This document shows, one piece after another, positions 1-5,785 of a stretch of 11,844 bases of DNA. The stretch is from JAZUCT01 sp045639255 (lineage in GTDB: Bacteria > Bacillota > Clostridia > Christensenellales > UBA1242): contig JAZUCT010000006.1 in NCBI GenBank assembly GCA_045639255.1, positions 1 through 11,844 on the forward strand, given 5' to 3'. The notes beneath the pieces were generated by a model. It was given only the letters and a program-made list of their open reading frames with translations, did no database searches and was not told the origin of the DNA. The stretch's first letter is position 1; each line of letters begins with the position of its first letter. Made by a program: the position numbers and the translations under genes.

Positions 1-52
1 TAAAAATTTTTTCATATTAATATTTTACATAACTTTAATATATTTTATTCTT

Positions 53-80
53 TAACAAAAAAAACTGCATAAGCAGTTTT
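53..80 (-). terminator. Intrinsic terminator of the 71-aa membrane protein gene
   Basis: On the minus strand an 8-bp stem (AAAACTGC / GCAGTTTT, positions 61-68 and 73-80) with a 4-nt loop runs straight into an uninterrupted T tract read from 64 down to 57. It lies 11 nt beyond the stop codon of the gene at 91-306, the expected place and orientation. Positions 1-52 are AT-rich and I see no gene or structure there. Confidence 0.85.
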
Positions 81-90
81 AATTAGTTTA

Positions 91-306
91 CTAAGCAAAT
101 AGTTGAGGTTTGCCAGAAACAATGATTGTGATTAAATCAATAATCCATAGAATTGTTGAACCTAAGAAGAACCAAAGGATTCCAGCAATTACATGACCTT
201 TGCAAATACGATAAATTCCAAAAACAATTCCGTTAATAACAGGAAGTGCAAGAAGAATTTTTACAAGAAGTGGAAGACCGTCAATTGCTTTAACATAACT
301 TTTCAT
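91..306 (-). CDS. Small two-helix membrane protein, TM2-like
   Basis: A 71-residue hydrophobic protein with two predicted transmembrane helices, roughly residues 11-31 and 38-63, joined by a short basic turn (YRICKGH). The second helix ends in LWIIDLITII, which resembles the 'W-x-x-D' end of TM2-domain and related small clostridial membrane proteins. I see no catalytic motif. The start is supported by an AAGGAG Shine-Dalgarno 10 nt upstream and by a good promoter at 342-370. With its own terminator at 53-80 it looks monocistronic, independent of yebC upstream. The function is unknown. The TM2 comparison rests on pattern resemblance only, because the usual N-terminal glycine-rich TM2 stretch is weak here. 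Confidence 0.8.
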   Translation of the reverse strand: MKSYVKAIDGLPLLVKILLALPVINGIVFGIYRICKGHVIAGILWFFLGSTILWIIDLITIIVSGKPQLFA

Positions 307-341
307 ATTGAACTTACTCCTTTTTTAATTTATATATTTAT

Positions 342-370
342 TTTATATCATAATTGTGAAAAAATGTAAA
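342..370 (-). promoter_or_regulatory. Sigma-A-type promoter of the 71-aa gene
   Basis: The minus strand reads TTTACA (365-370), a 17-bp spacer, then TATAAA (342-347). The start codon at 306 is about 35 nt downstream of the -10 box. Both boxes are one base from consensus and the spacing is ideal. The yebC-to-71-aa gap has no convincing terminator, so some readthrough from yebC is also possible. Confidence 0.7.
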
Positions 371-393
371 TAATTTTAATAATTAAATTTAAA

Positions 394-1119
394 TTATTCT
401 ACGTTATGATATACTTCATCAACATCATCAAGATCTTCAAGTGCATCAATCATTTTTTGAAATTTTTCATATTGTTCTTCTGTTAAATTTACATATGTTG
501 ATGGAATCATTGCATTTTCAGCGCTTACAACAACAAAACCTGCACTTTCATATGCTGCTTTAAGTTGGTTAATATCTGTGCTTGCATCGAAAATTGCTTC
601 GTAAACAACATCGCAATTTTTAACATCTTCGGCATTAAGTTCAAGACTTTGCATCATAACATCATCTTCGGCATAATTATTGCTTACTTCAATTGTTATA
701 ACATTTTTTCTTGAAAACATAAATGAAACACAATTTGAATTTCCTAAACTTCCGCCATTTTTTTCGAATGCGTGGCGAACATCGCCAGCAGTTCTGTTTT
801 TATTATCTGTTAATGTGTAAACAAGCACTGCCGAACCACCAATTCCATAGCCTTCATATAAAATTTCAGTATAGTTTGCTCCGCCGGCTTCACCACTTGC
901 TTTTTTTAATAACCTGTTAATATTATCGTTTGGCATATTGTTTGCTTTTGCCTTTTGGATAACTGCAAATAACTTGCTGTTAAGATTTGGATCAGCACTT
1001 CCACCTGTTTTAACAGCAACCAAAATTTCTTTACCAAATTTTGTGAATATTTTGCTTCGTTTTGCATCCATTTTTTCTTTTGTTCTGTGAATGTTTGCCC
1101 ATTTTGAATGACCACTCAT
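394..1119 (-). CDS. yebC: YebC/PmpR (TACO1) family regulatory protein
   Basis: A 241-residue member of the YebC/TACO1 family. These proteins were long annotated as transcriptional regulators, and members are now linked to translation of difficult peptide stretches. The diagnostic N-terminus MSGHSKWANIHRTKEKMDAK is present. It is followed by the conserved middle (NMPNDNINRLLKKA near 61-74, YEGYGIGGSAVLVYTLTDNKNRT near 89-111) and the acidic C-terminus (DALEDLDDVDEVYHN). The length is typical (about 240). The ATG is preceded by AAAGGGGAA, which lies inside the last codons of the RNA methyltransferase gene; the two genes are 2 nt apart, so they are almost certainly co-transcribed and translationally coupled. 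In many bacteria yebC sits beside ruvC; here ruvCAB is over 9 kb away. Confidence 0.95.
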   Translation of the reverse strand: MSGHSKWANIHRTKEKMDAKRSKIFTKFGKEILVAVKTGGSADPNLNSKLFAVIQKAKANNMPNDNINRLLKKASGEAGGANYTEILYEGYGIGGSAVLVYTLTDNKNRTAGDVRHAFEKNGGSLGNSNCVSFMFSRKNVITIEVSNNYAEDDVMMQSLELNAEDVKNCDVVYEAIFDASTDINQLKAAYESAGFVVVSAENAMIPSTYVNLTEEQYEKFQKMIDALEDLDDVDEVYHNVE

Positions 1120-1121
1120 GT

Positions 1122-1877
1122 TTAAAATTCCCCTTTACTTAAATTATACATAATTATACTTCCACTAACGCCTGCATTTAAACTTTCAACACCATTTAAC
1201 ATTGGAATTGATAAGGTGTTTGTGCAAAATTCTGAAACTTGTTGTGAAACACCGTTTCCTTCGTTTCCAATTACAAGTGCAATTTTGTTACAGTTTATTT
1301 CTGTTTTAAAAATGTTTTGACCTTTCATATCTGCTTTATAAATTGAATAGCCAAGTTCTTTTAAACTGCTTACATCTTCAAGTGTTCCTTGAACACAATT
1401 AACTCTGAATATGCCACCCATTGTGCTTCTTAAAACTTTATCATTATAAATATCAACACAATTTATTAGCAACACATTTTTGAAATTTGTTGCAGCGGCT
1501 GTTCTTAAAAGTGTGCCCATATTGCCAGGATCTTGAATATGATCAAGAATAAGAACTTTTTCGTTGTTAGAAAGTTGCATTTCTTTTTGTTCAAGAACAG
1601 CAAAAATACCTTGATTATGCATTGTTAATGAAATGTGTTTTGCAATTTCAGCAGAAACAATTAACATCTTTGCATTTGTGCAATCAAGCAGTTGCAAATA
1701 ATGTTGGCTTTTTCCTTGCTCGATTAAAATATATTTAAATGTTATTCCGTATTTAAAAGCATCGAAAACAAGGCGTTCACCTTCAATAAAAAATTGTTTA
1801 AAAGCATTTCTGTGTTTTTTATCTTGCAATTTTATTATATGTTTTATAATTTCATTATCTTTTGATGTTATAACCAT
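1122..1877 (-). CDS. TrmH/SpoU-family (SPOUT) RNA 2'-O-methyltransferase
   Basis: A 251-residue S-adenosylmethionine-dependent RNA ribose methyltransferase of the SpoU/TrmH class. Residues 1-100 form the substrate-binding part (N-terminal IIKLQDKKHRNAFKQFFIEG, typical of RlmB/YsgA-like enzymes). The catalytic domain shows motif 1 (DHIQDPGNMGTLLRTAAA, 112-129, conserved Asn119 and Arg125), motif 2 (LVIGNEGNGVS, 201-211) and motif 3 (IPMLNGVESLNAGVSGSIIMY, 225-244, Asn234), which build the trefoil-knot SAM site. Motif 3 is usually LNVSVAA; here it is LNAGVSG, a modest deviation. The probable target is 23S rRNA or tRNA, and sequence alone does not settle which. An AAAGGTG Shine-Dalgarno precedes the ATG. 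It follows the rplT terminator by about 15 nt and is coupled to yebC. I see no promoter of its own. Confidence 0.9.
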   Translation of the reverse strand: MVITSKDNEIIKHIIKLQDKKHRNAFKQFFIEGERLVFDAFKYGITFKYILIEQGKSQHYLQLLDCTNAKMLIVSAEIAKHISLTMHNQGIFAVLEQKEMQLSNNEKVLILDHIQDPGNMGTLLRTAAATNFKNVLLINCVDIYNDKVLRSTMGGIFRVNCVQGTLEDVSSLKELGYSIYKADMKGQNIFKTEINCNKIALVIGNEGNGVSQQVSEFCTNTLSIPMLNGVESLNAGVSGSIIMYNLSKGEF

Positions 1878-1892
1878 ATTTACACCTTTATT

Positions 1893-1924
1893 AAAAAAGC
1901 AGTAAGAACAAAAAACTTACCGCT
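1893..1924 (-). terminator. Intrinsic terminator of the infC-rpmI-rplT operon
   Basis: A minus-strand hairpin of 9 bp (AGCGGTAAG 1924-1916 with CTTACTGCT 1906-1898, one G-U pair) and a 9-nt loop is followed by six T residues (1898-1893). It starts 10 nt after the rplT stop codon. Only about 15 nt separate it from the next start codon at 1877. Confidence 0.88.
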
Positions 1925-1934
1925 TAATAAAACT

Positions 1935-2288
1935 TTATTTAACAGCTTTTTTTGCAGTTTCAACAAGACTTGCAAAAGCATTTGCATCTGTTGTTGCAAT
2001 TTCAGAAAGAACTTTTCTGTTTAAATCGATATTTGCAACTTTTAGACCATGCATAAATTTGCTGTAAGAAATATCATTTTGTCTGCATGCTGCGTTAATA
2101 CGAGCAATCCATAGAGTTCTGAAATCTCTTTTCTTTAATTTTCTTCCAACAAAAGCATAGTTGCCAGATTTCATAACTTGTTCTTTTGCAACTCTGTATA
2201 ATGTGCTTTTTGAACCGCGATAACCTTTTGCAGCTTTTAAAATTTTTCTTCTTTTCTTAATAGCGTTAACGCCTCTTTTAATTCTCAT
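1935..2288 (-). CDS. rplT: 50S ribosomal protein L20
   Basis: A 117-residue, strongly basic protein, full length for L20. The family N-terminus is clear (RGVNAIKKRRKILKAAKGYRG, residues 5-25), as is the conserved core RDFRTLWIARINAACR (55-70). L20 binds 23S rRNA early in 50S assembly. In Firmicutes and proteobacteria it also represses its own operon by binding a leader that mimics its rRNA site. The GGGGAGGAAA ribosome binding site is strong. It is the last gene of infC-rpmI-rplT, with 18 nt to rpmI and a terminator just after. Confidence 0.98.
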   Translation of the reverse strand: MRIKRGVNAIKKRRKILKAAKGYRGSKSTLYRVAKEQVMKSGNYAFVGRKLKKRDFRTLWIARINAACRQNDISYSKFMHGLKVANIDLNRKVLSEIATTDANAFASLVETAKKAVK

Positions 2289-2306
2289 TCCAAATTTCCT
2301 CCCCTA

Positions 2307-2507
2307 TTATGCTTGAACCATTGTTTTAATGGTTTTTGATTGTTTTTCACTTGTTAAGAATGAATCTTGACTTCTTAATCCCATTGTTCTTTTTGGTGAT
2401 TTTTTTGTTAAAATGTGCCTTCTGTTTGATTGAGTGTATTTAACCTTACCACCAGCTGTTACTTTAAATCTTTTTTTTGCGCCACTATGGCTTTTCATTT
2501 TTGGCAT
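2307..2507 (-). CDS. rpmI: 50S ribosomal protein L35
   Basis: A 66-residue basic protein matching L35 along its whole length: MPKMKSHSGAKKRFKVTAGG at the N-terminus, then NRRHILTKKSPKRTMGLR near 29-46. It is a structural component of the large subunit. The AAGGGAGAA binding site sits 5-6 nt before the ATG. It is the middle gene of the classic infC-rpmI-rplT operon, 29 nt after infC. Confidence 0.98.
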   Translation of the reverse strand: MPKMKSHSGAKKRFKVTAGGKVKYTQSNRRHILTKKSPKRTMGLRSQDSFLTSEKQSKTIKTMVQA

Positions 2508-2536
2508 AAAATTTTCTCCCTTATTTATTATATATT

Positions 2537-3046
2537 TTATTTTTTAGGTGAAACAATTAAAATTATGTTTCTTCCAGCACTTTCGCTTGGTTTATCTATA
2601 ACACCAAACTCGCTAACTCTTTGATAGAAATCGTTAACAATTTCTTTTGCTCTGTCTTGAAATGCTTGTTCTCTGCCACGCATTCTTAAAACAATTTTAA
2701 GTTTGTTGCCTTCTTGCAAAAAGCCCCTTGCTTTTTTTGCTTTAATTTCAAGATCGTTTTCTTGAATAACCATTGAAAGTTGAATTTCTTTAAGTTCAAT
2801 AACTTTTTGGTTTTTCTTTGCTTCTTTATCCCTTTTCATTTGCTCATAACGATACTTTCCGTAATTCATTATTTTGCAAACAGGTGGGTTTGCTGTAGCT
2901 GTTATTAACACCAAATCAAGATTTTTGTTTTCTGCTTGATTAAGTGCATTGTTTAAACTTACAACACCAAGTTGTTCGCCTGTTTCAGAAATTAAACGAA
3001 CTTCATTTGCTTTAATGCTTTCATTAATTAATAATTCTTTAAAAAT
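2537..3046 (-). CDS. infC: Translation initiation factor IF-3, with an AUU start codon
   Basis: IF-3 binds the 30S subunit, blocks premature 50S joining and checks the start codon-initiator tRNA pairing. The frame encodes 169 residues (family about 170-180). The N-domain has LLINESIKANEVRLI (residues 5-19), GEQLGVVSLNNALNQA and LDLVLITATANPPV. The signature PPVCKIMNYGKYRYEQ lies at the linker, followed by a C-domain ending IILIVSPKK. No in-frame ATG or GTG exists upstream of the core. The first conventional start, TTG at 2912-2914, would remove 44 residues including most of the N-domain and has no Shine-Dalgarno. ATT at 3044-3046 lies 8 nt after a strong AGGGGGA and gives exactly the family's N-terminus. 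AUU is the known start of infC in E. coli and others, where IF-3 represses its own translation. I therefore call 3046 the start. Confidence 0.93.
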   Translation of the reverse strand: MFKELLINESIKANEVRLISETGEQLGVVSLNNALNQAENKNLDLVLITATANPPVCKIMNYGKYRYEQMKRDKEAKKNQKVIELKEIQLSMVIQENDLEIKAKKARGFLQEGNKLKIVLRMRGREQAFQDRAKEIVNDFYQRVSEFGVIDKPSESAGRNIILIVSPKK

Positions 3047-3054
3047 GGTTGTGT

Positions 3055-3061
3055 TCCCCCT
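3055..3061 (-). promoter_or_regulatory. Ribosome binding site that fixes the infC AUU start
   Basis: The minus strand reads AGGGGGA, separated by 8 nt from ATT at 3046-3044. The strength and spacing are ideal for initiation at this AUU, and no other start codon is within reach in the IF-3 frame. It is the main sequence argument for the extended infC. Confidence 0.85.
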
Positions 3062-3082
3062 AAATGAATTGTGTATAAAATT

Positions 3083-3109
3083 AAAAAAGTGAGTTAGAAA
3101 CCCACTTTT
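3083..3109 (-). terminator. Leader terminator (attenuator) upstream of infC
   Basis: The minus strand forms GTGGGTT (3105-3099), loop TCT, AACTCAC (3095-3089), with one G-U pair. The stem is extended by four A-T pairs and followed by a T run read down to 3083. It is a full intrinsic terminator inside the 5' leader, 37 nt before the infC start. Its downstream arm is also needed by the alternative antiterminator pairing, so it is probably conditional. Confidence 0.85.
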
Positions 3110-3215
3110 CGCACATAAATGCTTATGTTAAATAAGCATGAAATAAACTATGTGTAACTCAACCTAAATCAACAATTTGTTTGGTTGGTGAGAAGTGGTT
3201 GCTTCTTCTTTTAAT
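3083..3215 (-). ncRNA. L20-type ribosomal protein leader (attenuation element)
   Basis: This cis-regulatory RNA precedes infC-rpmI-rplT. Near the 5' end a hairpin (AGAAG/CTTCT around 3191-3209) carries GCAACCACTTCTCACC, a pattern I recall from Firmicutes L20 leaders. Next, TGAGTTACACATA (3161-3149) can pair in two exact blocks: CACATA with TATGTG (3117-3112), and TGAGTTA with TAACTCA (3096-3090). Between them sits a perfect 8-bp hairpin with a 5-nt loop (3119-3139). The second block uses the same bases as the downstream arm of the terminator at 3083-3109, so the two folds exclude each other. By family knowledge, L20 binding would favour the terminator fold and shut down the operon. The folds are seen directly; the L20 ligand is inferred from position and from the known Firmicutes family. 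Confidence 0.82.
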
Positions 3216-3228
3216 TAAATACATGTGT

Positions 3229-3257
3229 ATATTAACACATTAAATTAATAATGTCAA
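3229..3257 (-). promoter_or_regulatory. Promoter of the infC operon
   Basis: TTGACA (3257-3252), a 17-bp spacer and TAATAT (3234-3229) on the minus strand give a perfect -35 and a 4/6 -10 box. Transcription should start near 3222, leaving a leader of about 175 nt. The -35 lies only 7 nt after the stop codon of the M16 peptidase gene. A 6-bp inverted repeat, ATGTGT/ACACAT, brackets the -10 box exactly (3223-3240). Confidence 0.78.
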
Positions 3258-3263
3258 CTAATA

Positions 3264-4868
3264 TTAATAAAGTTTTTCTTCTTCCATTAATCCTTCATAA
3301 AATTCTTCAGCAATTTCATCTAGGTCGATTCCATTTTTCTTGAATAAATCAATAATTAATTTTCTATTTGCCTTAGATAAATCATTGAAGCCTTTTTTTG
3401 CAGGTGATTTTGATTTTTTTCTGGATTTATTTGAAGATTTTATATGATTTAAAATAGATTCTTTAGTTGTATATATTGTTGGAGCAAGTTTGTTTAGTTT
3501 ATAATCACCTTCACAAGCCATATCTGGAACTTCATATTCAAAATAATCTTCAAGTTCTTCTTTTGTGAATCTATTTAGAAGAAATAATGCTTGAATTTGA
3601 ATTGGGCTGTAAAGCTCTTCTTTTTCTTTGCCACCACAATAGTTAACAATAACTTCAGCAGTATCAAAAACTTTATCAATATAATTATTTAAATCTTCGC
3701 AAGATAAAAACTTAAATGTATCTGCCTTTTCTTTATCAGTATAAATTCTATCGTTATTTATATATGAGTTATACATTGATGCAGATTTGCCATAAATTGA
3801 ATGAGTGTAACCAATTCCCCTATCATCAATAAAATCTTGTTTTATTGATAAAAACTCTTCTTGTGAAATTCCTTCTTTAACAAGATTACCAATAACCGAT
3901 GCCATAACTCGCATGCATTCGTTTGATTTATCGTTAGCAGTTTCAATTTCAATAATTTTTAAGCCATCGTTTGCAAACTGCATATCAAAAGAGTAAGAAC
4001 TGTAAATTAAACCATATTTCATTCTTAGTTCATCAATTATTCTTTTATAAAGAACTTCATTAAGAAAAGTTGATAACACAACATTCTTATAGTTTTGCTT
4101 ACCATTTAATGGAAAACAAAATTGAATAACTGAGCTTTTTGAATCAACTTGATTATATATAAAGTTAAAGTCTCGTCTTAAATAAACATTTTGAACTTCT
4201 GGAATAAATAATGGTCCACTAGCGGGTATTTTTTGAACAATATATTTTTTACACAAATCTTTTGCAGTTTGATAGTCAACATTACCTGCCATTGCAATAA
4301 CAAGGTTATTACGATTGAAAAATTTATTTCTGTAATCAATTAAATCTTGCTTTGTTATGCTTCTTACTGTTTCTTCTGTTCCGATTATATTTGTGAATAA
4401 ATCATTATCTTGACCATAGCAATATTCAATTAAACTGCTTTGCATTGTGGCACGAATATCTGGGCTCATGTTATCATACATATTCATTTCGCTTATAACA
4501 ACTTCTTTTTCCCTTTCAATTTTATCTTCTGGAAAAGTTGATTCAGTAAGCATTGATCCGTTATGTTCCATACTTTCTTCCAAATGCCTTATTGGTGTGC
4601 AGAAATTAAGGTTAACATAATCAAGATATGTTGCTCCATTTTGGTGATTATGAAATTTTCTTGCACGAACTAAACCGTGTTGTTCTTTGCCCTTTTGAAT
4701 ATCACAAAGCAACATATGTTCAAGGAAATGTGTTAAACCTGGTTTATCGCCATCTGCAACGGCACCAGTTGTGATGTTAATTGAAACATCAACAGCTTCA
4801 ACCATTGGATCATAGTGATATAAAAGTGTGCCACCTTCTTTAAATTTATGAATTTTATAGAATGCCAT
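3264..4868 (-). CDS. M16 family zinc metallopeptidase with C-terminal extension
   Basis: A 534-residue protein of the pitrilysin/insulinase clan. The inverted zinc motif HFLEH is at residues 47-51 (His47 and His51 as ligands, Glu50 as general base). The third ligand is most likely Glu127 in EVVISEMNMY, 75 residues on, the usual spacing. A second, inactive M16 half follows (about 190-414; GLIYSSYSF is typical). There is no signal peptide, so it is probably cytoplasmic and degrades peptides or processes a partner; the substrate is unknown. Unusually, about 120 residues continue past the M16 fold: a helical acidic part, a Lys/Ser-rich linker (SSNKSRKKSKSPAKKG, about 478-493) and an acidic helical tail ending MEEEKLY. 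A usual single-unit member is about 420 residues. M16 genes often come in pairs; no partner is in the window. AAAGGCGG precedes the ATG, and a promoter lies at 4895-4923. Confidence 0.88.
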   Translation of the reverse strand: MAFYKIHKFKEGGTLLYHYDPMVEAVDVSINITTGAVADGDKPGLTHFLEHMLLCDIQKGKEQHGLVRARKFHNHQNGATYLDYVNLNFCTPIRHLEESMEHNGSMLTESTFPEDKIEREKEVVISEMNMYDNMSPDIRATMQSSLIEYCYGQDNDLFTNIIGTEETVRSITKQDLIDYRNKFFNRNNLVIAMAGNVDYQTAKDLCKKYIVQKIPASGPLFIPEVQNVYLRRDFNFIYNQVDSKSSVIQFCFPLNGKQNYKNVVLSTFLNEVLYKRIIDELRMKYGLIYSSYSFDMQFANDGLKIIEIETANDKSNECMRVMASVIGNLVKEGISQEEFLSIKQDFIDDRGIGYTHSIYGKSASMYNSYINNDRIYTDKEKADTFKFLSCEDLNNYIDKVFDTAEVIVNYCGGKEKEELYSPIQIQALFLLNRFTKEELEDYFEYEVPDMACEGDYKLNKLAPTIYTTKESILNHIKSSNKSRKKSKSPAKKGFNDLSKANRKLIIDLFKKNGIDLDEIAEEFYEGLMEEEKLY

Positions 4869-4894
4869 ATATTAACCGCCTTTATTTATGATAT

Positions 4895-4923
4895 ATTATA
4901 CAATACATATTAAAATTTGTAAA
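4895..4923 (-). promoter_or_regulatory. Promoter of the M16 peptidase gene
   Basis: The minus strand reads TTTACA (4923-4918), 17 bp, then a perfect TATAAT (4900-4895). The start codon at 4868 is 26 nt beyond the -10 box. Together with the rplS terminator just upstream, this makes the peptidase gene its own transcription unit. Confidence 0.82.
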
Positions 4924-4947
4924 TAGTGATTTTTTATTTTTTTCAAC

Positions 4948-4972
4948 AAAAAAAGCACTTTTAAGTGCTTTT
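4948..4972 (-). terminator. Intrinsic terminator of rplS
   Basis: A nearly perfect palindrome (AAAAGCACTT / AAGTGCTTTT, 4951-4972) is followed on the minus strand by an unbroken T run ending at 4948. It begins 3 nt after the rplS stop codon. Confidence 0.88.
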
Positions 4973-4975
4973 GAA

Positions 4976-5317
4976 TTAGATTTGTTCTTTAACTTTTGCA
5001 GCCTTACCAGTTCTTTCACGAAGGTAATATAGTTTACTTCTTCTAACTTTACCTTTACGAACAACTTCAATTTTTGCAATGTTAGGTGAGTGAATTGGGA
5101 AAACCCTTTCAACGCCAACGCCAAATGAAATTCTTCTTACTGTGAATGTTTCACGAATGCTGCCATTTTTTCTTGCAATAACAGTTCCTTCATAAACTTG
5201 AATTCTTTCTTTTTCGCCTTCAACAATTTTGTATGAAACCCTTACAGTGTCACCAACATTGAAAGCTGGAACTTCAGTTTTGATTTGTTCATTTTCTAAA
5301 ACATTAACTAAATTCAT
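4976..5317 (-). CDS. rplS: 50S ribosomal protein L19
   Basis: L19 lies at the 30S-50S interface. The 113-residue product matches the family along its length (about 115): FNVGDTVRVSYKIVEGEKER (19-38), QVYEGTVIARKNGSIRETFTVRRISFGVGVERVFPIHSP (40-78) and the basic tail RRSKLYYLRERTGKAAKVKE. The reading frame stays open 30 codons further upstream to 5407, but that stretch has no L19 similarity and lies in the leader. The ATG at 5317 has GGAGG with an 8-nt spacer, which settles the start. It is monocistronic: promoter at 5398-5426, terminator at 4948-4972. The upstream leader may carry autoregulation. Confidence 0.97.
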   Translation of the reverse strand: MNLVNVLENEQIKTEVPAFNVGDTVRVSYKIVEGEKERIQVYEGTVIARKNGSIRETFTVRRISFGVGVERVFPIHSPNIAKIEVVRKGKVRRSKLYYLRERTGKAAKVKEQI

Positions 5318-5325
5318 GACTTTAT

Positions 5326-5330
5326 CCTCC
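5326..5330 (-). promoter_or_regulatory. Ribosome binding site deciding the rplS start
   Basis: Perfect GGAGG on the minus strand, 8 nt before ATG at 5317-5315. It rules out the longer open frame that begins at 5407. Confidence 0.85.
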
Positions 5331-5391
5331 CTATTAATGTTAACTAAATGTTCAATAATGCAATTCACACCAGAGGAACATCCGAAGTCAC
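5331..5391 (-). ncRNA. Candidate L19-type leader upstream of rplS
   Basis: The predicted transcript leader is about 74 nt. It contains a GC-richer block (5361-5390) that stands out from the AT-rich surroundings. ATGTTC (5381-5376) is exactly complementary to GAACAT (5353-5348), closing a 22-nt loop. Within it GGA/TCC at 5384-5376 can form an alternative small hairpin. Putative L19 leaders upstream of rplS are a known Firmicutes element. I cannot verify the family consensus from memory, so this call rests on position and on the structure potential. Confidence 0.45.
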
Positions 5392-5397
5392 GCATCA

Positions 5398-5426
5398 AAT
5401 ATAACATATTTTAATTTAAAATGCAA
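5398..5426 (-). promoter_or_regulatory. Extended -10 promoter of rplS
   Basis: TTGCAT (5426-5421), 17 bp, then TATATT (5403-5398), preceded by a TGT extended -10 element on the minus strand. The predicted start is near 5391. It follows the DUF1292 gene end (5462) by about 36 nt. I see no clear terminator for that gene, so readthrough into rplS is possible. Confidence 0.78.
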
Positions 5427-5461
5427 GTGTTTATTACATATTATTTGTTATATTTTTGTTG

Positions 5462-5773
5462 TTATTTTTTATTTTCTTGTTCTTTTATTAACCTATAATA
5501 TTCTTCAAAAACTGCATCTATAACTGCATCGTCTTTAACAAGATTAATTGCAACGCCATCTTCTTGCTCAACAAGCATAAAAACCAAAGCTTCATCTTCA
5601 TTTGCACCTTCTGGAAGAATAACCGGTTGCAAAATTGCAAAAATATCTTCATTAAGTGGAATTACAGCAATTTGTTCAAACTCAACTGCTTCATTTTTTT
5701 CGTTATATAAAGTTATAACGCTTGTATCGTTTTCATCGAATAATGCTTCGATAGGATCTTTTCTTTTTTCCAT
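5462..5773 (-). CDS. DUF1292 family protein (YrzB-like)
   Basis: A 103-residue acidic cytoplasmic protein of the DUF1292 family, whose function is unknown. The family pattern is visible: TSVITLYNEKNEAVEFEQIAVIPLNEDIFAILQPV (17-51), a short acidic loop, then ALVFMLVEQEDG (62-73) and a helical tail VIDAVFEEYYRLIKEQ. It has no signal peptide or membrane segment. It starts 12 nt after ruvX with GGAG before the ATG, so the two form one operon. In B. subtilis the same pair occurs as yrrK-yrzB behind alaS and yrzL; here those two genes are absent from the immediate upstream side. Confidence 0.88.
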   Translation of the reverse strand: MEKRKDPIEALFDENDTSVITLYNEKNEAVEFEQIAVIPLNEDIFAILQPVILPEGANEDEALVFMLVEQEDGVAINLVKDDAVIDAVFEEYYRLIKEQENKK

Positions 5774-5785
5774 TTTTAATCTCCA

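Noticed and set aside
371..393. An AT-only inverted repeat just after yebC, considered as a terminator.
   Set aside because: The stem has no G-C pairs and no following T tract; it is not distinguishable from AT-rich background.
723..920. Plus-strand open frames of 60-75 codons here and at 2430-2624, 5229-5414, 6497-6706, 7448-7639, 7764-7964, 8723-8926, 10024-10224, 10373-10564 and 10597-10818.
   Set aside because: Each lies opposite a well-identified gene, has no convincing ribosome site, and reads as low-complexity shadow sequence.
906..1115. A 69-residue minus-strand frame inside yebC.
   Set aside because: It is an out-of-frame shadow of the conserved YebC N-terminus.
2537..2914. A 125-residue infC starting at TTG (2914).
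   Set aside because: It lacks most of the IF-3 N-domain and any Shine-Dalgarno; the AUU at 3046 restores the full family length with an ideal ribosome binding site.
4882..5124. An 80-residue minus-strand frame overlapping rplS.
   Set aside because: It is an alternative frame of rplS that runs through the rplS terminator and the next promoter.
4976..5407. A 143-residue rplS frame starting at 5407.
   Set aside because: The extra 30 residues do not resemble L19, the 'start' lies at the promoter's -10 region, and ATG 5317 has a perfect GGAGG.
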